A stretch of DNA of 64,000 bases from Amycolatopsis sp. NBC_01488. Lineage in GTDB: Bacteria; Actinomycetota; Actinomycetes; Mycobacteriales; Pseudonocardiaceae. Positions 48,742 to 58,222 of the stretch are shown here, one piece after another. Where the stretch lies: assembly GCF_036227105.1 (NCBI RefSeq), contig NZ_CP109434.1, positions 9,435,284-9,499,283 on the forward strand. The letters run 5' to 3'. The notes beneath the pieces are model-generated. The model was not told the origin of the DNA and searched no databases. It saw nothing but the letters and a program-made list of their open reading frames with translations. The translations under genes and the position numbers were made by a program. Position 1 is the stretch's first letter; each line of letters opens with the position of its first letter.

Positions 48742-49707
48742 GTGGAGCCCGGCGAATACCTCGAAGCGGCGGTCCGGGACGTCCTGACCGCCGCTTCGTC
48801 CACTGTGGACGACCAGGTCGGGTACGCCGCCCTGCTCCTCGCCGTCACCGGCGCCCTCGACGACGCCGACCGGCTGGTCGAGCAATGGCAGGCGCGGACG
48901 GAACGGCCGGTGGACGCGCTGTGCGCCGGCCCGGTCCGGGCCCGCGCGTGGGCGATGCTCTTCGAAGCCCGCGGCGGCCGTCCGGACTGGGCCGAGGGCC
49001 TCCCGCCACTCGACCTCGACGCCGAAGAGCGCGCGCACACGACGTTCCTGCGCCGCCCGGTCTCGGACCTCGACGGAGTGCTCCCGCCGGGGCCGGTCGC
49101 CGAGGTGGTCAAGCACGTCGCCCCGGCCCGCCCGGACCACGTTCGCACCGCCCTCGCCGACAGCGACCTCGCCCGGTGGGCCGAGCTGGCCGGGCCGCGG
49201 CCCGACGTCGCGGCGCTCGCCGCGACGCGTGCCCTGGCCCCCGCGCTGGTGGCCGGCGCCGACCCGCTGGGCCTGCGCGACTGGGCTTCCGGCTGCGCGG
49301 GCGCGCTGGTGGCGGCGCTGCACGAGCGGTACCCGCCGGACCTCGGCGGCTGGCCGGAGCTGGTCGCGGAGATCCTGCGCCTGCGCGGCGGCGGCACCGC
49401 CCCGCCCCCGGCGTCGGAGGCGGCGATCCGCTCGGCCGAGCTGCGGCTGGGCGTCGAGCTGCCCGCCGACCACCGCGAGTTCCTGCGCACCTGCGACGGC
49501 CTGCCCGCCGACGTCGTCTTCCCGCGCCTGCTGGGCACGGCCGACCTGCGCTCGGAGAACAACGTCGTGGTGCTGGCCGAACCGGCGGAGCTGCTGCTTT
49601 CGGGGTCCCACGTGATCGAGGTCGACCCGGTGCTCGGCACGACGGTCCACCCGTCCTTCCGCGCGGCGCTGGTCAAACACGCCACCCTGCTCGCCCAGGC
49701 GGGCTGA
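48742..49707 (+). CDS. SMI1/KNR4 (SUKH) domain protein coupled to pepA
   Basis: A 321-residue protein. The N-terminal 210 residues are helical and acidic with no recognised family (VEPGEYLEAAVRDVLTAAS; ALLLAVTGALDDADRLVEQW). About 225-320 is SUKH-like: SEAAIRSAELRLGVELPADH, REFLRTCDGLP and VVVLAEPAELLLSG follow the SMI1/KNR4 LGxxLPxDYxxFLxxxNG pattern. SUKH proteins are often immunity proteins or partner-binding modules. The start is GTG 48742 directly after the pepA TGA. No toxin gene is adjacent, so a housekeeping role with the peptidase is as likely as immunity. Confidence 0.7.
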   Translation: MEPGEYLEAAVRDVLTAASSTVDDQVGYAALLLAVTGALDDADRLVEQWQARTERPVDALCAGPVRARAWAMLFEARGGRPDWAEGLPPLDLDAEERAHTTFLRRPVSDLDGVLPPGPVAEVVKHVAPARPDHVRTALADSDLARWAELAGPRPDVAALAATRALAPALVAGADPLGLRDWASGCAGALVAALHERYPPDLGGWPELVAEILRLRGGGTAPPPASEAAIRSAELRLGVELPADHREFLRTCDGLPADVVFPRLLGTADLRSENNVVVLAEPAELLLSGSHVIEVDPVLGTTVHPSFRAALVKHATLLAQAG

Positions 49708-49880
49708 CTCGTCCGGGTGCCCGGCCCGATCGCCGTGTCGTCCCCTCGAATCGCGTGTCGGCTGTCTGGTCACGCCCACTGTGCGCGCGACCGGACCGTT
49801 CCGTGCTCGGAGGGTCGACACGGTGCTTTCTCGCTGCGCGATCTGGCGGCTACGGCCGGTTCGCCGTCGAGACCGTCCTG

Positions 49881-50216
49881 TCAGACCTGGCCGCGCTTCT
49901 TCCGCTCGGTGTACTCGCGCATGCGCTTGGGGTAGCCGACCCGCGCGACCTCGTAGACCGGGATCGAGCGGCGGTGGCCGAACTGCTGGGCCGCCTCCAG
50001 GCTGCCGATCCGGCGCCGGGTCCATTCGCCGTCGTGGGCGATCAACACCACAGTGGTCTCGGTGACGTTCGTCTTCGGCTCGACGAACGCCTCGACACCC
50101 CGGCGCGAGGCCGCCCACTCGTCGAGGTGATGGGTGTCCTCGGAATTGGCTTTCCGCAGCGTGCCGGCCTTCTGCCCGCCCTTGGCGCGCCTGCGCAGGG
50201 AGTCGAACAACCCCAC
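49881..50216 (-). CDS. Small basic protein of unknown function upstream of lpdA
   Basis: A 111-residue protein: GLFDSLRRRAKGGQKAGTLR, then DTHHLDEWAASRRGVEAFVE, TTVVLIAHDGEWTRRRIGS and a basic tail YPKRMREYTERKKRG. The central VEAFVEPKTNVTETTVVLIA/GEWTRRRIG segment looks like a small beta-barrel. Proteins of this kind are often labelled oxidoreductase because of the neighbour, but there is no cofactor motif. GTG 50216 is preferred over GTG 50225. It is divergent from lpdA. Confidence 0.68.
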   Translation of the reverse strand: MGLFDSLRRRAKGGQKAGTLRKANSEDTHHLDEWAASRRGVEAFVEPKTNVTETTVVLIAHDGEWTRRRIGSLEAAQQFGHRRSIPVYEVARVGYPKRMREYTERKKRGQV

Positions 50217-50407
50217 CGCGACCACCTTCCCTCCCGAGACTTTCCCCCCTCATTATCCCGATGTCCGCGTGTGGTCGGTGTCGCACACCCGGCTAGCTCG
50301 CAGCCTCCTCCGGCGTAGTGACAAGATGGCGGGTGTCGCGCGCGCGGTTATACCGGGCAGGGGCGACGACAGAGCACCACCCCACTGCTTGCCGAGGAGT
50401 TATTGAA

Positions 50408-51781
50408 GTGACCGACACCTCCGCCGACCTCGTGATCCTGGGAGGCGGATCGGGCGGCTACGCCGCGGCGTTCCGCGCGGCCGAGCTGGGCCTTTCCGTC
50501 ACGTTGATCGAGAAGGACAAGCTCGGCGGGACCTGCCTCCACCGGGGCTGCATCCCGACCAAGGCCCTGCTGCACGCAGCCGAGGTCGCCGACGAAACCC
50601 GCGAAGCCGAGGCGGTCGGCGTCAAGGCCGTCTTCGAGGGCATCGACATCGCCGGGGTCAACAAGTACAAGGACGGCATCGTCGCCCGCCTGTACAAGGG
50701 CCTGCAGGGCCTGGCCAAGGCGCACAAGGTGAACCTCGTCGAGGGCAGCGGCACGTTCGTCGGCGGCACGACCGTCGAGGTGGACGGCACCCGCTACACC
50801 GGCAAGAACGTCATCCTCGCCACCGGCTCGTACTCGCGCACGCTGCCCGGGCTGGAGCTCGGCGGCCGCATCATCGCCAGCGAGCAGGCCCTCGCCCTCG
50901 ACTACGTCCCCAAGAAGGTCGTCGTCCTCGGCGGCGGCGTGATCGGGGTCGAGTTCGCCAGCGTCTGGGCCTCCTTCGGCGTCGACGTCACCATCGTGGA
51001 AGCGCTGCCGCGGCTGGTCCCGAACGAGGACGAGTTCGCGTCCAAGCAGCTCGAGCGCGCTTTCCGCCGCCGCAAGATCGCCTTCAAGACCGGCGTGAAG
51101 TTCACCGGCGCGAAGCAGGACGACAACGGCGTGAGCGTCTCGCTGGAGTCCGGCGAGACGATCGACGCCGACCTGCTGCTGGTCGCCGTCGGCCGCGGGC
51201 CGAACTCGGCGGGCCACGGCTACGAGGAGAACGGCGTCAAGATCGAGCGCGGCTTCGTCCTCACCGACGAGCGGCTGCGCACCAACCTGCCGAACGTCTA
51301 CGCGGTCGGCGACATCGTGCCGGGCCTGCAGCTCGCGCACCGCGGATTCCAGCAGGGCATCTTCGTCGCCGAGGAGATCGCCGGGCAGAACCCGCGCGTG
51401 ATCGACGAGAGCGGCATCCCGCGAGTCACCTACTCCCACCCCGAGGTCGCGTCGGTCGGGCTGACCGAGTCGCAGGCGAAGGACAAGTACGGCTCCGACG
51501 TCACGACCTTCACCTACGACCTCGGCGGCAACGGCAAGAGCCAGATCCTCAAGACCTCCGGCGGGGTCAAGCTGGTCAAGGCCCCGGACGGCCCGGTCGT
51601 CGGGGTCCACATGGTCGGCGACCGCGTCGGCGAGCTGATCGGCGAAGCGCAGCTGATCTACAGCTGGGAGGCTTTCCCCGAAGACGTCGCGCCGCTCATC
51701 CACGCCCACCCCACCCAGACCGAGGCCCTCGGTGAAGCGTTCCTCGCCCTCGCGGGGAAGCCGCTGCACGTGCACAGCTGA
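50408..51781 (+). CDS. lpdA: Dihydrolipoyl dehydrogenase (Lpd, E3)
   Basis: FAD flavoprotein that re-oxidises the lipoyl groups of 2-oxoacid dehydrogenases and passes electrons to NAD. The 457-residue protein has the FAD motif VILGGGSGGYAAAFRAAELG (about 9-28), the redox-active disulfide GGTCLHRGCIPTKALL (about 40-55), the NAD motif VVVLGGGVIGVEFAS and the C-terminal HAHPTQTEALGEAF with the catalytic His-Glu. GTG 50408 has GAGGAG nine bases upstream. It is followed 55 bp later by sucB, together forming an E3-E2 operon. Confidence 0.96.
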   Translation: MTDTSADLVILGGGSGGYAAAFRAAELGLSVTLIEKDKLGGTCLHRGCIPTKALLHAAEVADETREAEAVGVKAVFEGIDIAGVNKYKDGIVARLYKGLQGLAKAHKVNLVEGSGTFVGGTTVEVDGTRYTGKNVILATGSYSRTLPGLELGGRIIASEQALALDYVPKKVVVLGGGVIGVEFASVWASFGVDVTIVEALPRLVPNEDEFASKQLERAFRRRKIAFKTGVKFTGAKQDDNGVSVSLESGETIDADLLLVAVGRGPNSAGHGYEENGVKIERGFVLTDERLRTNLPNVYAVGDIVPGLQLAHRGFQQGIFVAEEIAGQNPRVIDESGIPRVTYSHPEVASVGLTESQAKDKYGSDVTTFTYDLGGNGKSQILKTSGGVKLVKAPDGPVVGVHMVGDRVGELIGEAQLIYSWEAFPEDVAPLIHAHPTQTEALGEAFLALAGKPLHVHS

Positions 51782-51836
51782 CGTCCCACCAGCAGAATCC
51801 AGACCACGCAGAACTTGGAAGAGGAGTCAGCGAACG

Positions 51837-53624
<1,788 letters not shown>

Positions 53625-53635
53625 GGCACACCGGA

Positions 53636-53670
53636 CGAAGGCCGCCACGGGACTTCCGTGGCGGCCTTCG
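53636..53670 (+). terminator. Terminator of lpdA-sucB
   Basis: CGAAGGCCGCCACGG (53636-53650) and CCGTGGCGGCCTTCG (53656-53670) form a perfect 15-bp stem around GACTT, then CCGTTT. It starts eleven bases after the sucB stop. Confidence 0.92.
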
Positions 53671-53722
53671 CCGTTTCCGGGCCGGACGTGCGGGCGCGCA
53701 GCGGATGCGCAACGATCGGAGC

Positions 53723-54598
53723 ATGCGAGTACTCATCGCCGGAGCGAGCGGCTTGATCGGGTCGGCGCTGCGCGACCGCCTGCTGCGCGAGGGCCACGAG
53801 GTCCGCCGGCTGGTGCGGCGCGAGGCGCGCGAAGGCGGCGAGTTCCGGTGGAACCCGCCGTCCGGCACCATCGCGAACGGCGCCTTCGAAGGCGTGGACG
53901 CCGTCGTGAACCTGGCCGGCGCGCCGCTGTTCCCCAGCCGGTGGAGCGCGATGCGCAAGCAGCAGCTCACCGACAGCCGCGTCGAGCCGACCGACGTGCT
54001 CGCCGAATCCGTCGCCGAGCACGGGATCGGCGTGCTCGTGAACGCTTCCGCCGTCGGGTACTACGGCCACACGCATGAGTCCATTGTGGACGAATCGGGG
54101 CCGCGCGGCCGCGGCTTCCTCGCCGAACTCTGCGAAGCGTGGGAAGCGGCGACGTCGGGCGCGGGCGACGCGCGTGTCGTGCGCATCCGGACCGGGCTGG
54201 TCCTTTCGGCGAAGGGCGGCCTGTACGGCACGCTCCGCCCGCTCTTCCAGCTGTGCCTGGGCGGGCGCCTCGGCAGCGGCCGCCAGTACATGTCGTGGAT
54301 CGCCCTCGAGGACGAGGTGGGCGCGATCGTCCACGCCCTCACCCACGACGACCTGACCGGCCCGGTGAACCTGACCGGCCCGGACCCGGTGACCAACGCC
54401 GAGTTCACCCGCGCCGTCGGCCGGGCCCTGCGCCGGCCCGCGCCGTGGTGGGTGCCCGGCATCGCGCTCAAGACCGTGCTCGGCCAGGCCGGCGAGGAGA
54501 TGGCGCTGTTCGGCCAGCGGGCCGTCCCGGCCGCGCTGGAACGGTCCGGCTACGTGTTCCGGCACCGGACCCTCGACAGCGCGCTCGCCGCGGCATGA
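53723..54598 (+). CDS. TIGR01777-family NAD(P)-binding epimerase-like protein
   Basis: A 291-residue SDR-extended-type protein. MRVLIAGASGLIGSALRDRL gives the Rossmann GxxGxxG motif. VNLAGAPLFPSRWS, NASAVGYYGHTHESIVDES and the C-terminal DUF1731 region (PAPWWVPGIALKTVLGQAGE) are the TIGR01777/YfcH pattern. Its role is undefined in the family. It sits at the Rv2216 position between dlaT and lipB. ATG 53723 is chosen because the Rossmann motif begins there; a longer start adds only MRNDRS. The stop overlaps the next start (ATGA). Confidence 0.86.
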   Translation: MRVLIAGASGLIGSALRDRLLREGHEVRRLVRREAREGGEFRWNPPSGTIANGAFEGVDAVVNLAGAPLFPSRWSAMRKQQLTDSRVEPTDVLAESVAEHGIGVLVNASAVGYYGHTHESIVDESGPRGRGFLAELCEAWEAATSGAGDARVVRIRTGLVLSAKGGLYGTLRPLFQLCLGGRLGSGRQYMSWIALEDEVGAIVHALTHDDLTGPVNLTGPDPVTNAEFTRAVGRALRRPAPWWVPGIALKTVLGQAGEEMALFGQRAVPAALERSGYVFRHRTLDSALAAA

Positions 54599-55218
54599 GC
54601 GTCCCGCTGCAACGCTGGCTCGTCGTCGGGGCGGTCCTCGCCGCCGCGTTCGTCGTGCTCGGCCTGAGCGTGGCGCGGCAGCCACTGACCCTGGACGTCG
54701 AAGTCGCGAACGCGCTTCGCGGCGTGTACGCGGAGCCGCTCGGCCGGGTCGCGCAGGCCGGGAGCGACGTGCTCGGGCCGGTCCTCCCCTTCGTCCTCGG
54801 CGCCGGGCTGCTCGCGCTGGCGCTGCGCCGCCGCGGGCACCTCGGGCTGTTCGTGCGGCTCGGCGTCGTGCTGGTGCTGTGCCGGCTGACGAGCCTGGTG
54901 TTCAAGCCGCTCTTCCTGCGGGCGCGCCCGCGCGACTACCCGGACCTGAGCTACCCGAGCGGGCACGTCGTGTCGGTGGCGAGCACGGGGTTCGTGCTGC
55001 TCCTGCTCTGCGCGTGGTTGTGGCCGCGGCTGGTCCGCCGGGTGGCGGTGGCGGTGGTCGTGGCGACCGTGCTGTCCGCCGTCTGCCGCGTCGTGCTGGG
55101 CGTGCACTGGGTCACCGACACGATCGGCGCAGTGCTCGCGGTGACCGGTGTCGGGCTGCTCTCGGCGTGCGCCTTGCGGCTGCTTCCCCCGGGTGACGGG
55201 CGTAGCCTCGACGGGTGA
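54595..55218 (+). CDS. PAP2-superfamily membrane phosphatase
   Basis: A 207-residue protein with about six membrane helices. The three phosphatase motifs are present: KPLFLRARPRD (KxxxxxxRP, about 100-110), YPSGHVVS (PSGH, about 118) and RVVLGVHWVTDTIG (SRxxxxxHxxxD-like, about 165-178). Active site residues face the outside. It probably dephosphorylates undecaprenyl pyrophosphate or phosphatidate; the substrate is not defined. It is coupled to both neighbours by four-base overlaps (TIGR01777 protein upstream, lipB downstream), so lipB translation may depend on it. Confidence 0.87.
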   Translation: MSVPLQRWLVVGAVLAAAFVVLGLSVARQPLTLDVEVANALRGVYAEPLGRVAQAGSDVLGPVLPFVLGAGLLALALRRRGHLGLFVRLGVVLVLCRLTSLVFKPLFLRARPRDYPDLSYPSGHVVSVASTGFVLLLLCAWLWPRLVRRVAVAVVVATVLSAVCRVVLGVHWVTDTIGAVLAVTGVGLLSACALRLLPPGDGRSLDG

Positions 55219-55958
55219 GTTCTTCCCGCACCTCCTGCCGCGCCAGCACCGAGCCCGTCGACGTCCGGGAGCTCGGCACGATCGACTACACCGAAGCCTG
55301 GGAGCTCCAGCGGAGCCGGCTGACCGAGCGCGCCGACGGCACCGCGCCCGACACGATGTTCCTGCTGCAGCACCCGTCGGTGTACACCGCGGGCAAGCGC
55401 ACGGAGCCCGCCGACCGCCCGGCCGACGGCACGCCGGTGATCGACGTCGACCGCGGCGGCAAGATCACCTGGCACGGCCCGGGCCAGCTGGTCGGCTACC
55501 CGATCGTGAAGCTCGGCGACCCGATCGACGTCGTGCACTACGTGCGGCGGCTGGAGGAAGCGCTGATCCACGTGTGCGACTCCCTCGGCGTGCACAGCGG
55601 CCGCGTCGAGGGCCGCAGCGGCGTGTGGATCCCGGCCGACGACCGCGGCATCGAGCGCAAGATCGCGGCGATCGGCATCCGCGTCCAGCGCGGCGTGACG
55701 ATGCACGGCTTCGAGCTGAACTGCAACGCCGACCTGAAGGCGTTCGACGCGATCGTGCCGTGCGGCATCCGCGACGCGGGCGTGACGTCCCTGTCGTACG
55801 AGCTGCAGCGCGACGTCAGCGTGGAGGCCGTGCTCCCCCTGGCCCGCGACGCGGTCCTCGCGGCGCTGGAAGGCGAGCTGCCGGTGAGCGAGGACCGCTG
55901 GCTCGCCCGGCCGCAAGCCCCGCAGGCTCCCGGCGTCACCTTCGCGCTCCAGAACTGA
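55215..55958 (+). CDS. lipB: Octanoyltransferase (LipB)
   Basis: Moves octanoyl from acyl carrier protein to the lipoyl lysines of E2 and GcvH. The 247-residue protein has LLQHPSVYTAGKRTEPADRP, RGGKITWHGPGQLVGYPIVK (signature) and IERKIAAIGIRVQRGVTMHG with the catalytic lysine. GIRDAGVTSLSYELQRDV, where the family Cys falls in IVPCGIRDAG, is also present. GTG 55215 overlaps the PAP2 stop. lipA is 3.2 kb downstream rather than adjacent, because four genes intervene. Substrate E2 (sucB) is encoded 1.6 kb upstream. Confidence 0.95.
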   Translation: MSSSRTSCRASTEPVDVRELGTIDYTEAWELQRSRLTERADGTAPDTMFLLQHPSVYTAGKRTEPADRPADGTPVIDVDRGGKITWHGPGQLVGYPIVKLGDPIDVVHYVRRLEEALIHVCDSLGVHSGRVEGRSGVWIPADDRGIERKIAAIGIRVQRGVTMHGFELNCNADLKAFDAIVPCGIRDAGVTSLSYELQRDVSVEAVLPLARDAVLAALEGELPVSEDRWLARPQAPQAPGVTFALQN

Positions 55959-55965
55959 CGGAACC

Positions 55966-55989
55966 GGGCGCCTCCTGCGGGAGGCGCCC
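55966..55989. terminator. Short bidirectional terminator after lipB
   Basis: GGGCGCCTCC (55966-55975) and GGAGGCGCCC (55980-55989) form a perfect 10-bp stem on a TGCG loop. It lies between convergent stops at 55958 and 55999. Confidence 0.82.
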
Positions 55990-55998
55990 CGTCCGCGT

Positions 55999-56934
55999 TC
56001 AGTCCAGCTGCGGGGCGACCTCGGAAGCGATCAGGTCGATCTGGTCCAGGTCCGAGAGGTCCAGCAGCTGCAGGTAGACGCGGGTGATCCCGGTCTTCTC
56101 GCGCCACTGCCCGATCCGGTCGACGACCTCGGCGGGCGTCCCGGCCAGGCCGTTCGCCCGCAGTTCGGTGCCGTCGCGGCCGACGGCCGACGCCCGCTGC
56201 TCGACCTCCGCGTCGGAGCGGCCGACGGCGATGGTCAGCGCCACCGAGCGCAGGATCTCCTTGGGGTCGCGGCCGATCTCGGCCGCCGCCGCGTCGACGC
56301 GGGCGAACTGCGCGGCCGCCGTCTCGGCGTCGGCGAACGGCAGGTTGAACTCGTCCGCGAACCGCGCCGCCAGCTGCGGGGTGCGCTTCTTGCCCCCACC
56401 GCCGACGATCACCGGCGGGGCCGGGGACTGCGCGGGCTTCGGCAGGCCCGGCGAGTCCGTCAACGTGTAGTACTGGCCGGCGAAGGAGAACGTCGAGCCC
56501 GCCGGCGTCTTCCACAGCCCGGTGATGACCTCGAGCTGCTCGGCGTAGCGGTCGAACCGCTCCTTCAGCGGCGGCAGCGTGAGGCCGTACGCCTCGTGCT
56601 CGGCGTCGTACCAGCCGGAGCCGAGGCCGAACTCGACGCGGCCGCCGGACATCTGGTCGACCTGCGCCACGGAGATCGCCAGCGGACCCGGGTGCCGGAA
56701 CGTCGCCGCGGTGACGAGCGTGCCGAGCCGGATCCGGCTGGTCTCGCGGGCCAGGCCGGCGAGGGTGATCCAGGCGTCGGTCGGGCCCGGCAGGCCGTCG
56801 GCGGAGCCCATCTTCAGGTAGTGGTCGCTGCGGAAGAAGGCGTCGTAGCCGGCGGCTTCGGTCGCTTTGGCGACGCGCAGCAGGTCGTCGTAGCTGGCCC
56901 CCTGCTGGGGCTCGGTGAAGATCCTCAAGTCCAC
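55999..56934 (-). CDS. LLM-class (probably F420-dependent) oxidoreductase
   Basis: A 311-residue luciferase-like TIM-barrel enzyme. VDLRIFTEPQQGASYDDLLR begins the barrel. FFRSDHYLKM, LGTLVTAATFRHPG (cis-peptide region), VEFGLGSGWYDAEHEAYGL and IVGGGGKKRTPQLAARFADE match the F420-type LLM group (TIGR03560-like). Substrate unknown. It follows the TetR gene by five bases in the same direction, and GTG 56934 follows closely, so it is probably under that regulator. Part of a block that separates lipB and lipA here. Confidence 0.86.
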   Translation of the reverse strand: MDLRIFTEPQQGASYDDLLRVAKATEAAGYDAFFRSDHYLKMGSADGLPGPTDAWITLAGLARETSRIRLGTLVTAATFRHPGPLAISVAQVDQMSGGRVEFGLGSGWYDAEHEAYGLTLPPLKERFDRYAEQLEVITGLWKTPAGSTFSFAGQYYTLTDSPGLPKPAQSPAPPVIVGGGGKKRTPQLAARFADEFNLPFADAETAAAQFARVDAAAAEIGRDPKEILRSVALTIAVGRSDAEVEQRASAVGRDGTELRANGLAGTPAEVVDRIGQWREKTGITRVYLQLLDLSDLDQIDLIASEVAPQLD

Positions 56935-56939
56935 GAAGA

Positions 56940-57551
56940 TCAGCCTATCGAGACGTCGGGCTCCGTGCGCCGCAGCCGTACCAGCATGCGGACGATGACG
57001 TCCTCGATCTCGGCGCCGACCTTCTTCGGGTCCGGCGAGCTGGCGATCTCGGTCGCCGCGCTCGACAGCGCGCCGAACAGCAGCCGCGCGGTGACCTCGA
57101 CCGGCACCGGCTCGACCTCGCCCGCGTCGATCAGCGACTGCAGGCCGGTCCGGACGAGCCCGAAGCTGCACCGCTCCTCGGCTTCGCGCCAGCGTTCCCA
57201 GCCCATGACGACCGGCGCCTCGTGGATGGCGATCCGCTGGTAGGCGGGGTCGAGGCAGGCGCGGATGAAGGCGTTGAGCCCGCCGAGGGCGCGTTCCCAC
57301 GGCGAGCCGTCGCCGTGCATGATCTTGTCGAGGCGGTCGTAGACGAGGCTTTCCACCTGGTCGAACGCGGCCTCGAAGAGCGCCTGCTTGCCGCTGAAGT
57401 GGTGGTAGAGCGCACCCTTCGTGACCCGGGCACGTTTGGCGACCTCGTCGAGCGAGGTACCCGCGTAACCGCGTTTGGTGAACAGTTCCACCGCGCTGTC
57501 GACCAGCGCCGACCGCGTCGACTCCGAGTAGTCGAGTCGTCTGGACCTCAT
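56940..57551 (-). CDS. TetR-family transcriptional regulator
   Basis: A 203-residue regulator. The N-terminal helix-turn-helix reads RSALVDSAVELFTKRGYAGT then SLDEVAKRARVTKGALYHHF and SGKQALFEAAF, the textbook TetR signature. The C-terminal ligand domain has a helical AYQRIAIHEAPVVMGWERWR segment. ATG 57551 (MRSRRLDYSE) is chosen because GAAGGTGG lies upstream and the longer start has no family match. A 15-bp palindrome is 40 bp upstream. Probable autoregulation and control of the downstream LLM enzyme and the divergent gene. Confidence 0.9.
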   Translation of the reverse strand: MRSRRLDYSESTRSALVDSAVELFTKRGYAGTSLDEVAKRARVTKGALYHHFSGKQALFEAAFDQVESLVYDRLDKIMHGDGSPWERALGGLNAFIRACLDPAYQRIAIHEAPVVMGWERWREAEERCSFGLVRTGLQSLIDAGEVEPVPVEVTARLLFGALSSAATEIASSPDPKKVGAEIEDVIVRMLVRLRRTEPDVSIG

Positions 57552-57590
57552 TGTCGCCACCTTCACAACCTTACGCCCGGAGGATCTCTC

Positions 57591-57605
57591 CATACTCATG
57601 GTATG
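57591..57605. promoter_or_regulatory. Candidate TetR operator
   Basis: CATAC-TCATG-GTATG is a perfect 5-bp inverted repeat with a near-symmetric centre, in the 131-bp gap between the divergent TetR gene and the 57,683 gene. A second, imperfect pair (ATGCCGC...GCGGTAT, about 57634-57652) lies closer to the rightward gene. Binding by the adjacent TetR is inferred. Confidence 0.6.
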
Positions 57606-57682
57606 TTCGCTTCGTCAGGTCCGTACCGGGAGTATGCCGCAGACCCGCGGTATGACCCGGACCACGGAAGGGGAGCCCCACC

Positions 57683-58204
57683 ATGAGCTGGACAGACTTC
57701 TACCGACGTCAGGAAATCCTCGACGCCACGGTCCGCCTGGCCGCCCGGAACCCGGGCGCGCCGCTGCCGCTCGACGAGGTCCCCGGTGCCGAAGAGCACT
57801 TCGGCACCGAGGAGAACGTCCTGCTGGCGCTGCAGTACCAGTGGACGCGGACGCTGAGCGGCCGTCTGCGCGCCGAGGTCACCGACCCGGACGACGCCGA
57901 CGGCCTCGGCGACCACGTCGACGCCGTCACCCGCGCGTGGCGCTCCGCCGCCGAAGAGCACGAGACGCTGCGCGCGGTGCTCGACGGGGCTTACGAGCGG
58001 CACGCGTCGCTGCGCAGGATGCACGAAGGCGAGCTGCGGATGCTCGCCGTCACGGCCGGGCTGGCCGACCCGCGCGAGCCGGCCGAAGAGATCGTCAAGG
58101 TCGGTTACGCGCTCGAGGCGTTGCTGCGCACGAGCCGCGAAGAGCCCGCTCGCCGCCGTCCCGTGCTGGGACACCTGCGGCGCCTGCTCGCGCCCTCGGC
58201 GTGA
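57683..58204 (+). CDS. TetR-like helical protein, divergent
   Basis: A 173-residue protein. The start SWTDFYRRQEILDATVRLAA resembles TetR helix 1, and EEHFGTEENVLLALQYQWTR resembles the recognition helix plus YxFGSKExLL stretch. The turn is altered (NPGAPLPLDEVPGAEEHFG), so DNA binding is uncertain. The rest is helical (AEEHETLRAVLDGAYERHAS). A ribosome site GGAAGGGGAG is clear. It lies opposite a normal TetR gene and upstream of an SDR gene. It may be a ligand sensor or degenerate partner of that regulator. Confidence 0.62.
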   Translation: MSWTDFYRRQEILDATVRLAARNPGAPLPLDEVPGAEEHFGTEENVLLALQYQWTRTLSGRLRAEVTDPDDADGLGDHVDAVTRAWRSAAEEHETLRAVLDGAYERHASLRRMHEGELRMLAVTAGLADPREPAEEIVKVGYALEALLRTSREEPARRRPVLGHLRRLLAPSA

Positions 58205-58222
58205 ACAGGGTTTAGTAAGCAC

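Noticed and set aside
48742..49707. Toxin-immunity (polymorphic toxin) locus based on the SUKH domain
   Set aside because: No toxin domain, secretion marker or repeated immunity genes nearby; the gene is coupled to a housekeeping peptidase.
49708..49880. Small frames between the SUKH gene and the 49,881 gene
   Set aside because: No ribosome site or coding bias distinct from background; treated as intergenic.
47176..50286. Minus-strand frame of 1036 codons opposite pepA and the SUKH gene
   Set aside because: The plus-strand pepA has complete M17 motifs; the antisense frame is an Arg/Gln-rich shadow without domains.
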